Positions 48,134 to 56,379 of a stretch of DNA of 64,000 nt are shown here, piece after piece. How positions within the stretch are numbered: position 1 is the stretch's first letter; each line of letters begins with the position of its first letter. Under the pieces are notes generated by a model. That model saw only the letters and a list, made by a program, of their open reading frames with translations, did no database searches and was not told where the DNA came from. Source of the DNA: Bacteroides sp. MSB163 (lineage in GTDB: Bacteria; Bacteroidota; Bacteroidia; Bacteroidales; Bacteroidaceae); the NCBI RefSeq assembly GCF_036416795.1, contig NZ_CP143867.1:5014001-5078000 (forward strand), in the 5' to 3' direction. Made by a program: the position numbers and the translations under genes.

Positions 48134-51058
48134 TTACGATAATTTTATTATTTCAATCAGATTTACTCCTGGCACATAATTCACGCCCAAGGTATTCCAG
48201 AGATATACATCCAATAGCCCATCGCTACCAACTGTTACATTGTCAATCTCGACAAATTGAGTCATGTTATTCAGTGGACTAAATGATATATTGGTCTCAA
48301 CATTATTTGCAGAATAAAATATTGATGAGAACTGGTCTTCTTGAATAGCCGTGCTACAAGAGGGTAATATTCTGACTTTATATGTTCCCGCGGTAAATGC
48401 TTGGAATCTCAACATCGCCTTAATACCGGAAGCCACCCTGTCGCCACAATTATATCGACCGATATATTTTGCCGGATACGGCCCGCTATCGTCTACTGTC
48501 GGCTGGCGAACACCGGTATTTATCGTAGATATATCCACACCGTATTCACCGGGATAATCATTCTTGGCCTTTAAATAATTACCCACCTCATTTCCGGAAG
48601 TATCCTTCAACAGATTAGTCGTATAACTTGCTCCTTGAACAATCGACATATTATTTATGATCTCGCCATTGACCGTATCATAAGATATATTATTGCCAAG
48701 TTGAGCGAATGAAACGATAGTCTTTCCAGCAGTACCGCTGCCGCCTTCTTTCTGGAAGTTGCAAGTTATTGTTTTATTACTCTGCACATTATTAACGGTC
48801 GCTGTCCCGGTATTAGTCCCTACACCGGTACTCGTATCCGCGCCACTCCAACTACCGATAACATAGCCATCATTAGCCTGCGCGTTAACGCTTGCCTGTC
48901 CTCCCTCGGCAACATCTTGAACGGCAGGCGTCACAGTACCGTATGTAGTGTTATTCGCCTTTCCCGTTACTGTATAAGATACGGCCGGACGTTCGGAATA
49001 TAAGATAGATGAAGACTTGATTTCAGACTCGCCAAAACTGTTTTTAACCTGCACGTATACAGTCTTGGATGCATAACCGGATGAAAGTTGATAAGAAAAA
49101 ATTTTCGATGTGCCGACAATCCAGCTTGCACCGGATAAGTCGGCAGTCTCACCAACTTTATAATGAGTAAGTCCGCCAGGCATATTGAGAGTTATAGAAA
49201 CCAATTGGTTGTAAGTCACCGTTACGCCATCATTGATTGATATCGAATTGAGCACCGGAGCGGCCTCATTAACTGATAATCTTGCAGCAAATGGAGCCTT
49301 CAAAGTATCCTTCAACTGATTCACGAAATAGTAGGCATCCGTTTTATCTTCCTCTGACAATGTACTTTCAAATTTAACCGTATACTTCTCGGCACATTCC
49401 AGGAGCAACTCGTTGAAATTCACATTTACAAGCATTCCTGAACCATGAGCCGCATAGCTATATCCGAATATCTTGTCGGAAACCGTTAATGCATCCACAG
49501 AGGTTATTCCGGATACAAGGAATGACAAGTCCTTAAAATAATAGTTCTTAGAAAATGGAACCAATATCTTCCATGTGACAGTATTATTGCTTACTATCTT
49601 CTTAATGACTGAGTTTAACCGCATCTGTATATACTCGTATATCTCATCCCAGGAAGCAACCCAAAGGCTATCGTCACCACCTTTCCCGTATAGTGAATAG
49701 ATAGTTTCTAATAACTCTATTCGGGAAAGGTCTACGCGGTGTGTCGTTATACCCACCCAGTAGGGGTTATCGCTTGTATGTTGTTCAGCCAGTTCTTCCA
49801 GCTTTACATCATTAACGGAAGAATTGGTTCCGCCGTAAGTCCTTTTTTTGTATAATGAACCAGTTGATTTCAGATATATCTTTTCCAGATGATGTAATGA
49901 GCTACGGTAGAAGTCAACCAATGGAGACTCATCCGCCGCAGTAACATAAGCGGTATTACCGTCAGGGAGTCCCATTACTTTCATTCGACGATTCAGTTTA
50001 TCCAAAACCTTATCATAATCGGCTTTAAACCCTTTTACAATATCTGCCGGATTAGTCTTGTCATATATACGCTCATCAACATTGTGGTAAAGCATAGAAA
50101 CACCCCAGTCTTTCATTAAGTCAAGTTCAGGCCAAGTTATATATATGCTATTTTTATTTGTCCCATCTCCTATAAGACCGTTAGGATTATATTCGTTTCC
50201 CAAAGTTGGCCATAATGCAACGCTAAAACCGAAACGGCGATCATTGCCGCAGCCATCAGTATACACCAACGGATATTCTGGTGTATAACCGGTTGTCGGT
50301 GTGTTGCCAAGATGGAAAAACTCGCTGTCATCAATCCATTTTTGATTGATACGACGCCAAATTCGTGCATAAGCTCCCTCTACAGAGTCATCGGCCGTAT
50401 AGGTAAATGCAAAATGCTTGTCATATTTAAGAGGTGCAAAACTCAAGTTCACAGAATCCGCACTAACACCAGAAGGAAGAACAATACTAAATTCGATAAT
50501 CTCTCCTGCAAGTTTAAGATATTCGAGGGTCAGCATCAAGGTTGAACCGGCCGGTATTGCAGATTTGCATATCACGGATAACTTTGTCTCAAAGTCTTCC
50601 GTCACATACATCTGTTTGACTTCAATCGCTCCCGGATAGAACTTACCGGCAGAATCTTTCACGGTTATGTTTTTCGCTGTCAAATACATATTATTTCCCA
50701 GCGGTGAGTCACTTACAATATATTCCTTTTCTTCTCCAACAGAGGTAGGAGGAACTATCAGTGACACTGAACAAGCATATATATCATGTTCAGTAACTCC
50801 AAATCTGTAAGAACCAACTTTGCTTTCCACGTCAGATATAAGTATCCCACCTGACCCGCCTGCGGAGTTTTCAAGATTATCAACACGCGTCAAGAGCTGA
50901 GACAGATTTTGCTTGTCTTGAGTTGTATAGTCATTCGTTGACAGCCCTTTGCCTGATACAGCGTCCACTTTGCTGTTAACAGCGGAAACCACCTGATTAA
51001 ACTCATCCGCTGACAATGTATCACCGGTATTTTTTATAGGTATATTCAAATTTGCCAT
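48134..51058 (-). CDS. Tailspike-like protein with deacetylase-like and InlB-type repeat domains
   Basis: The protein has 974 residues. An N-terminal virion-attachment region is followed at about 200-450 by a segment resembling a polysaccharide deacetylase (FAFTYTADDSVEGAYA, then LYHNVDERIYD), an Ig-like segment, and a Listeria/Bacteroides-type repeat with YGTVTPAVQDVAEGGQASV and IGSWSGADTSTG. The end is a jelly-roll-like carbohydrate-binding domain. This combination suggests a receptor-binding protein acting on capsule. The deacetylase call is moderate because catalytic residues cannot be verified by eye. Confidence 0.6.
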   Translation of the reverse strand: MANLNIPIKNTGDTLSADEFNQVVSAVNSKVDAVSGKGLSTNDYTTQDKQNLSQLLTRVDNLENSAGGSGGILISDVESKVGSYRFGVTEHDIYACSVSLIVPPTSVGEEKEYIVSDSPLGNNMYLTAKNITVKDSAGKFYPGAIEVKQMYVTEDFETKLSVICKSAIPAGSTLMLTLEYLKLAGEIIEFSIVLPSGVSADSVNLSFAPLKYDKHFAFTYTADDSVEGAYARIWRRINQKWIDDSEFFHLGNTPTTGYTPEYPLVYTDGCGNDRRFGFSVALWPTLGNEYNPNGLIGDGTNKNSIYITWPELDLMKDWGVSMLYHNVDERIYDKTNPADIVKGFKADYDKVLDKLNRRMKVMGLPDGNTAYVTAADESPLVDFYRSSLHHLEKIYLKSTGSLYKKRTYGGTNSSVNDVKLEELAEQHTSDNPYWVGITTHRVDLSRIELLETIYSLYGKGGDDSLWVASWDEIYEYIQMRLNSVIKKIVSNNTVTWKILVPFSKNYYFKDLSFLVSGITSVDALTVSDKIFGYSYAAHGSGMLVNVNFNELLLECAEKYTVKFESTLSEEDKTDAYYFVNQLKDTLKAPFAARLSVNEAAPVLNSISINDGVTVTYNQLVSITLNMPGGLTHYKVGETADLSGASWIVGTSKIFSYQLSSGYASKTVYVQVKNSFGESEIKSSSILYSERPAVSYTVTGKANNTTYGTVTPAVQDVAEGGQASVNAQANDGYVIGSWSGADTSTGVGTNTGTATVNNVQSNKTITCNFQKEGGSGTAGKTIVSFAQLGNNISYDTVNGEIINNMSIVQGASYTTNLLKDTSGNEVGNYLKAKNDYPGEYGVDISTINTGVRQPTVDDSGPYPAKYIGRYNCGDRVASGIKAMLRFQAFTAGTYKVRILPSCSTAIQEDQFSSIFYSANNVETNISFSPLNNMTQFVEIDNVTVGSDGLLDVYLWNTLGVNYVPGVNLIEIIKLS

Positions 51059-51076
51059 ATCATCTTATTTTTTATA

Positions 51077-51763
51077 TTAACCTAATGCGAAAGAGAATGT
51101 ATAAGGAAATCCCGTTGTAGGTGGAGTAACACCGCCACGAATAGCTGAGATAGGGATAAACACCATCTGCTGGATTCTTCTATCATAGACGGGAACTAAC
51201 ATATTATCCGCATCAATAACTCCAGCATATAATGTCGGAGCGGCATAACTCCACTCATTTTTTCCCTTAACGGAAAGTGAGCCAACCGGAGCACTGTCTA
51301 CAGAGGAGTTGACATTACTAAGACCACCAAATGATAAATCCGTTGCTTCCACCGGAGCAATCTCCATCAAAGCGTCCTCATCCTCTTCGATAAGCGTATC
51401 TTCATCCTCTTCAAGCAAACAAGACATTAAAGAGGCCGGGGTGTTTTGTTTCGGAAGGCGCACGATCAAACCATTTTCAACGACGGCACCACCCAATAGT
51501 CCTAATAAATAGTTAGTGCTATCGATTTTGTCCTTACGGAGGAATATATCTTTTAAGATCTCATTGTTATTTGCAATCTCAACCAGTATTCTTAAGGCTG
51601 AATATGTGTTTTTATTCGTAGGAATTGTAGTATCCCCTACTTTTATCAAATAGATAGATGATCCTCCCCCACCTTCTCCGGGAGAAGAAACTATTTTCAA
51701 GGCAACCTTATTACCATTTACCTCAAAAATAACGTCGCTATTTTCTTCATCTATATGATACAT
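51077..51763 (-). CDS. Late phage protein with acidic repeat, probable tail adaptor
   Basis: The protein has 229 residues from the ATG at 51763, one base after the stop of the upstream gene; a longer frame overlaps that gene. A small repeat EEDEDTLIEEDEDALME lies near residue 120. The N-terminus is beta-rich and the tail ends in a hydrophobic strand. Its position between the neck-like and tailspike genes suggests an adaptor or a fibre chaperone. Confidence 0.5.
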   Translation of the reverse strand: MYHIDEENSDVIFEVNGNKVALKIVSSPGEGGGGSSIYLIKVGDTTIPTNKNTYSALRILVEIANNNEILKDIFLRKDKIDSTNYLLGLLGGAVVENGLIVRLPKQNTPASLMSCLLEEDEDTLIEEDEDALMEIAPVEATDLSFGGLSNVNSSVDSAPVGSLSVKGKNEWSYAAPTLYAGVIDADNMLVPVYDRRIQQMVFIPISAIRGGVTPPTTGFPYTFSFALG

Positions 51764-51764
51764 A

Positions 51765-52400
51765 TTACTTTTGTGGAATAAGACTGACTGCAATGTTCCT
51801 CATCTCTTGAGATGTTACTTTATTCTCAAAAATGGAATACACTAAACTAGCAGCCATATAGCAGATAGCTTGCGATACAGGTTCATTCTGATCAATATCT
51901 AAGTCTGTACCAGAGGTATATTTCGCTTCATACACGAACATTTCTAATTTAGAATCAGACTTTGCAGAGTATAGCATTAGTACTCTATTACCAGAATTAT
52001 TATATCCCATTATGCACACAGGTTTGTAACTCCCAGCTCTTGTATAAGAATTGCATTGCTGTTTATATTCCTCTGAGTTTAAATCAAAAGCCACAATACA
52101 AGTTCTCTTCCAATTAGAAAGTTTGATCGCAATCAATGAAACAAAATCATCAGGAACAGGTATAAGACATTTCCCCTCACTATCCGAGGTCACGGTAACA
52201 TCAGAAGAAACACCATTTTTCTTATTGACACATCTAACAGGAGAATTCATTTGTACCAAACTTACAGCATCTGGTATAACCGCTTTTATATACTCTTCTA
52301 TTTTGACCGTATCTTCGGATAGGAGAGAAAGAGTCTCTTCCTCTCCTATTTCATTGAGTATTGCTTTGACTTTACTTATGATTTCCTGTTCAGTCATCAT
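51765..52400 (-). CDS. Phage neck or head-tail connector-like protein
   Basis: This 211-residue, mostly helical protein begins MTEQEIISKVKAILNEIGEE and has VRCVNKKNGVSSDVTVTSDS near residue 60. Its size and pattern resemble ring/neck proteins of Bacteroides podophage-like phages. It starts at a one-base overlap with the gene upstream (TAATG). Function is inferred from position after the capsid-like gene. Confidence 0.55.
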   Translation of the reverse strand: MMTEQEIISKVKAILNEIGEEETLSLLSEDTVKIEEYIKAVIPDAVSLVQMNSPVRCVNKKNGVSSDVTVTSDSEGKCLIPVPDDFVSLIAIKLSNWKRTCIVAFDLNSEEYKQQCNSYTRAGSYKPVCIMGYNNSGNRVLMLYSAKSDSKLEMFVYEAKYTSGTDLDIDQNEPVSQAICYMAASLVYSIFENKVTSQEMRNIAVSLIPQK

Positions 52401-52903
52401 TATTTCCAGTTAGGGAATGAAACACCAATTGCAGCTGCTTTAGCCTGTATTGCAGTTTTATTTCCAAGATCACCAAGAGGAACATTATAAGGTTCACCCA
52501 TTAAGATATCTTTCGCTTGCTGCGAATTCTTCACATCTGGATACACCCCAGCACCTTCACTTGTTTCACCAGATTCTGATACACCAGAAGTAGTATTTTG
52601 CCCTATACTTTCCACAACAAGCTTACCAGACTTCTGAGTTCCTCCTCTTTGAACTTGCAATGTACCCGTATCTCGAATCAAAACAGATTCTACCTCTTTG
52701 ATAACCCCTGCTTTAAATTTAGGAGAATTTTCAATTGCTTGCTGAATTACCGGATTTGGGGTTGTGAATGTAGCAGGGACAATACCAGCAGTCGTTAAAG
52801 ACCCATGACGGAAATCAACACGGATATGCCCTGTACCCATAGGAAAGACACAACTTTGTTCTATCATTCCATAAATTGCGTATTTTTTCTTATAAATCTT
52901 CAT
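52400..52903 (-). CDS. Late phage protein next to capsid gene
   Basis: The protein has 167 residues. Beta-rich (IRVDFRHGSLTTAGIVPATF), then low-complexity Gly/Ser (GQNTTSGVSESGETSEG), then a helical end. It lies between the capsid-like and neck-like genes, consistent with a head decoration or completion protein. No family is recognised. Confidence 0.5.
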   Translation of the reverse strand: MKIYKKKYAIYGMIEQSCVFPMGTGHIRVDFRHGSLTTAGIVPATFTTPNPVIQQAIENSPKFKAGVIKEVESVLIRDTGTLQVQRGGTQKSGKLVVESIGQNTTSGVSESGETSEGAGVYPDVKNSQQAKDILMGEPYNVPLGDLGNKTAIQAKAAAIGVSFPNWK

Positions 52904-52955
52904 ATCATAAAAATTATAGGACGGAGCAATACTCCGCCCTTAGATTGTCACAGAA

Positions 52956-54563
52956 TCAGTTTTGAGCGTAAATTACACCCGAATATTTCTCCCAAGAAGT
53001 ACCATTATACTGATAAATATCACCAGCCTTTGAAGCGGTAATACCGGCACAAGCAACAGTTAAATAAATGACATCATTCAACTTCGGATTTTCAGGTGCG
53101 TCAGTGGCGTTACTCCAATTAGTGATAGCAGAAGCACCGGGAATATTATCACCATCAATATCCTCACCATTGACCCAGATATGAGAATAGCCTTTCAACG
53201 CCAAAGCGTTGATAGAGATGATAGCTTTTCTCTTAGCCTCTTCACCCTCAATCTTTTCAGAACTGGTTTCTTCGTTCTTGATATAATAGCGAACGATACC
53301 GGACATATCAAGAATACCACCACTACAAGAATACCCCAGATAATCCAAAGTCGGTTCATGTTTCAAATAGAAATCTCCAAACACGGTGTGAAGTTTCGTA
53401 CATGAGAATCCCCATTGCTGATCGGAAGTCATTGTGATATCCTTATGCTTGGTAAAATCAATATTCTGAATTTGTTCCAGCAAATCACGTCCCATAAGCC
53501 ACCATGCTTCCTTAGAACAGTTCTGACCTGTGAACTTCAATTTTGCCAAAGCAATAATATCAGCAAATGTCCACGGACCGATGTGTTCATACTCACGCTT
53601 AAATTGCCAACGAATACCTTCGGTAGTATATACCAACTGACGCCCCATTTTGCCACGATCAACCATCAATTTGCCCTTATGGCTCACCCATAAAGAACGA
53701 TTATTCTTTCTGCGGTGTTGCTTAATCATAGCCTCAGCGATTTGAGCTTCGTTAAAAGGAATACGTTTCTTTTGAGCATCAAAATAGTCAGAAACCACCT
53801 CATTCATGATAGTCTTCTGTAGGTATACTCGTTTAGGGGTCGGGAATACAACATCAGGAGCAACTTCCTTCTGAGTTTCGGCACATGCATTCGTCAAAAT
53901 AACGATTTCTGTACCCTTTGGAATTGAAGGAAGTTTGCAATAAGCATCCCCTTCATTCGTCTTCGGGCCGTTAATTGCCATAACAATAGGTTTACCACTC
54001 GAATCTTTTCCGGTAATAAACAGCATAAGATCCACTCCCTTGATTTCCGTTTTTCCATCTTCGGTATATCCGTTGACTCCTTTCACCAACACCGTACCAT
54101 TTTCTTGGAATAATCCACGATCATCCGAAGGGACACTGATAGGAGCTTGCTGGTCACCAGCAGAAGTATAATCTTCAGTAGTGAACACAGAAGATTTCTG
54201 TTCATCGATAACAAAGTGGTCCACTTCAAACCCTGTAACGCGAACTTTCTTCTTGGCTTTACGCATGATACCATCCAAGACGGTTTCATCCGTACCAATC
54301 AGGAAAATATCGTCATCAATATCCGGTTGGATAAGATTGCCTCCACCAACACCTCCAGTAGCATCTGATACTCCGGAAACAGTTGTAGGGCTACCTGGTA
54401 ATTGAGTAGGTTCGCCTGCATTTCCCGGAGATGGTGTGGAACCCGGTGTAATTACAGTAGCATCAGCCATAAGTACACCGCCACCAACAAAGACGCAAAT
54501 AAGCGTCAACAGGACGGAAAGAACCGTCCATTTCTCTCTTTTCAAAAAACTAAATACTTTCAT
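52956..54563 (-). CDS. Major capsid-like protein with an N-terminal hydrophobic segment
   Basis: The protein has 535 residues. It follows the scaffold-like gene and has the size and beta/alpha mix of a major capsid protein. The first 40 residues are unexpected: a basic start (KVFSFLKREK), a membrane-length hydrophobic run (WTVLSVLLTLICVFVGGGVL), then a Gly/Pro/Thr linker of about 60 residues. That looks like a signal peptide or anchor, rare in a capsid subunit. Maturation cleavage after this stretch would leave the HK97-type domain. The alternative is an exported non-capsid protein. Confidence 0.6.
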   Translation of the reverse strand: MKVFSFLKREKWTVLSVLLTLICVFVGGGVLMADATVITPGSTPSPGNAGEPTQLPGSPTTVSGVSDATGGVGGGNLIQPDIDDDIFLIGTDETVLDGIMRKAKKKVRVTGFEVDHFVIDEQKSSVFTTEDYTSAGDQQAPISVPSDDRGLFQENGTVLVKGVNGYTEDGKTEIKGVDLMLFITGKDSSGKPIVMAINGPKTNEGDAYCKLPSIPKGTEIVILTNACAETQKEVAPDVVFPTPKRVYLQKTIMNEVVSDYFDAQKKRIPFNEAQIAEAMIKQHRRKNNRSLWVSHKGKLMVDRGKMGRQLVYTTEGIRWQFKREYEHIGPWTFADIIALAKLKFTGQNCSKEAWWLMGRDLLEQIQNIDFTKHKDITMTSDQQWGFSCTKLHTVFGDFYLKHEPTLDYLGYSCSGGILDMSGIVRYYIKNEETSSEKIEGEEAKRKAIISINALALKGYSHIWVNGEDIDGDNIPGASAITNWSNATDAPENPKLNDVIYLTVACAGITASKAGDIYQYNGTSWEKYSGVIYAQN

Positions 54564-54590
54564 CTTTTTAAAATTTATAACAGTTAATAA

Positions 54591-55355
54591 TCAAGCATTT
54601 AAAGCAGCCTCAACGATAGAGCTTCTTTTTCGCATATTAGGATTTCCCAGAACACTCGTTATCCCTTTAGGTAACCCATCCCCACGTTCTTCTTTCATTT
54701 TATTGATGTTTTCGTTACGGCCTTTCACTACACCAGCGGCCAAAGCATCTTGAGTGTCCTTGTCGTAATTCAAACCTTTGTCCAAGAAGTCGCATATTTC
54801 ACGGGAATAACTTCCCGACATGATCGGAGAAATAACATTCGTCCAAACCTTATCAAGAAACTCCTCTATATCATAACCTTTCTCCTGGCACCATCCCTCT
54901 ACAATAGGCATGTTCTTTTCAAGGTTATCATTATATTCCTTCTTGCTGGCCTCCATCGCCTCCATTTCCTGCTTTCGTTCTTCTTCGGCTACCAGAATAT
55001 CATCATATTCCGGAGTACCTTCTTCAGCAGTTAGCAGATCCTTTCCAAAATAGCGAGCCATTGCATTACCGGCACCGCGTTTCTTGTTTACAATATCGGC
55101 AAGCATCTGGGCCAAACGAGGATCTTCTTGCAAAGCTTCGGCAAGTTTGTTGCGTTGTTCCTTATTTCCGTTGATATATCCCATCAACATTTCAGCCGAA
55201 GACTCATCATCATCTGCATTATAACCGGGAATTTCGTCTGTAAGAAGTGACCTTAACTGATCCCGTTTTGTTGGAGTTTGAACCTGTTCGGTGACCGGAA
55301 CTGATTCCGTTTTGTCAACCACCGTTTCATCCTTCTTTTCTTTAATATCTTCCAT
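54591..55355 (-). CDS. Scaffold-like capsid assembly protein
   Basis: This 254-residue, very acidic and helical protein (DDDESSAEMLMGYINGN, EEERKQEMEAMEASKKEY) with a basic tail (NPNMRKRSSIVEAALNA) has the composition of a phage scaffold. It lies immediately upstream of the capsid-like gene. I use the ATG at 55355 (MEDIKEKK); the longer frame adds a short hydrophobic leader. It is first in the minus-strand head operon and divergent from the plus-strand packaging genes. Confidence 0.65.
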   Translation of the reverse strand: MEDIKEKKDETVVDKTESVPVTEQVQTPTKRDQLRSLLTDEIPGYNADDDESSAEMLMGYINGNKEQRNKLAEALQEDPRLAQMLADIVNKKRGAGNAMARYFGKDLLTAEEGTPEYDDILVAEEERKQEMEAMEASKKEYNDNLEKNMPIVEGWCQEKGYDIEEFLDKVWTNVISPIMSGSYSREICDFLDKGLNYDKDTQDALAAGVVKGRNENINKMKEERGDGLPKGITSVLGNPNMRKRSSIVEAALNA

Positions 55356-55412
55356 AAGCAAATTCTTAAATTGTTTGATGCACAAAAAAAGCACTAAAAA
55401 GGGAAACATGAC

Positions 55413-55456
55413 CTGCGTTTTTACAACTAAAAGCTGCGTTTTTAGTAAAATCGCAA
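55413..55456. promoter_or_regulatory. Repeated operator-like motif between divergent late genes
   Basis: CTGCGTTTTTA occurs twice as a direct repeat 21 bp apart (55413-55423 and 55434-55444), followed by a near-copy in inverted orientation (TAAAATCGCAA, 55446-55456). The 21-bp spacing is two helical turns. The site lies between the head genes and the packaging genes and probably binds a late regulator. Confidence 0.5.
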
Positions 55457-55477
55457 CTTTTAAAGTATTACTTTAAT

Positions 55478-55485
55478 TATATTTG
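55478..55485 (+). promoter_or_regulatory. Promoter box for the packaging genes
   Basis: TATATTTG fits TAnnTTTG and lies 18 nt before the ATG at 55503. A consensus -33 box is not seen; the operator-like repeats occupy that region, so a phage activator may substitute for it. Confidence 0.5.
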
Positions 55486-55502
55486 CATAAAACATTATTA
55501 TA

Positions 55503-55895
55503 ATGGATGATATATTCAGAGAGATAAGAGATAATTCTATAAGAGAAGCATACTTTGATGCATTGAAAAGCTTACGAAAAAGTATGCCTTATATTTCAAC
55601 CGAAGAAATTATTCAGGAAGTTATGAAGAAAGAGGCACCTCGTTTTTTCATAACCTATGATAATGCACGTAGGGTTATATCACTTATGCATCGTGGAAAA
55701 CCTATCAAAGTTTCCAATGAAAATAAATTGTGTATGTATAAAGACTTATACGCCAGATTTCTAAAGTACAAACAAGAAATGAAAGCACCAGGCTATTGCG
55801 TATTAAAATATATCATAGAACAGCCAGCGCCTTCTTACTACGTGGCAATAGATACAATGAGAGGCATCATTTATAAATCAATAAAGAATAGATAA
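55503..55895 (+). CDS. Small phage protein before the rhomboid gene
   Basis: This 130-residue basic protein has a helical N-terminus and an HTH-like stretch (YISTEEIIQEVMKKEAPRFF). The same place in other phages is often taken by a terminase small subunit or a regulator, but no clear match is visible. It starts the plus-strand packaging transcript and ends 1 nt before the rhomboid gene. Confidence 0.5.
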   Translation: MDDIFREIRDNSIREAYFDALKSLRKSMPYISTEEIIQEVMKKEAPRFFITYDNARRVISLMHRGKPIKVSNENKLCMYKDLYARFLKYKQEMKAPGYCVLKYIIEQPAPSYYVAIDTMRGIIYKSIKNR

Positions 55896-55896
55896 G

Positions 55897-56379
55897 ATGA
55901 TATTTATCATTTTCCTTGTATTCATATACTCCATTGGCTTTTATTGCGACACTACGCAATTAGGTATATATAATGGGTGCGAATGGTGGAACTATATTAC
56001 TTATAGCTTTGTCCACACTAATTTTTTCCATCTAAGTATTAATTCTGCATTATTCTTGTTTTACTGGAAAAGGCTCAGGGACTTCAACCTATATATAATT
56101 ATACCAATATTAACTATAACTTCTATTCTCTCAGCAATCTTTGCAACCTATCAGGAACCGACAGTCGGAGCCTCTGCAATAGTTTTATCTATGGTGGGCA
56201 TCATTACTGCCGGAATAGAAAGACATTATATGCCGAAAGTCATTCTTCTACTCGCATTCTCATTTCTAACCACGGGCTTATTCGCTCCACATATAAATAC
56301 GCTTATCCACGTATATAGCTTTCTAATATCATTTGCGATAAGCCTCTTATCCAGGAGGTTTATATATGACCGTAAATGA
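55897..56379 (+). CDS. Rhomboid-family intramembrane serine protease homologue
   Basis: This 160-residue protein has about five to six membrane segments. The rhomboid layout is recognisable: an L1-type WW element (CEWWNYITYSFVHTNFF), HLSIN (H-x-x-x-N) in the second helix at 45-49, VGASAIVLS with the candidate nucleophile Ser93 in a GxS context, and a candidate His (IHVYSFL, about 138) in the last helix. The usual glycines after that His are missing, so activity is uncertain. It overlaps the terminase gene by 14 nt, so it is co-translated with packaging genes, a striking place for a rhomboid. Confidence 0.75.
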   Translation: MIFIIFLVFIYSIGFYCDTTQLGIYNGCEWWNYITYSFVHTNFFHLSINSALFLFYWKRLRDFNLYIIIPILTITSILSAIFATYQEPTVGASAIVLSMVGIITAGIERHYMPKVILLLAFSFLTTGLFAPHINTLIHVYSFLISFAISLLSRRFIYDRK

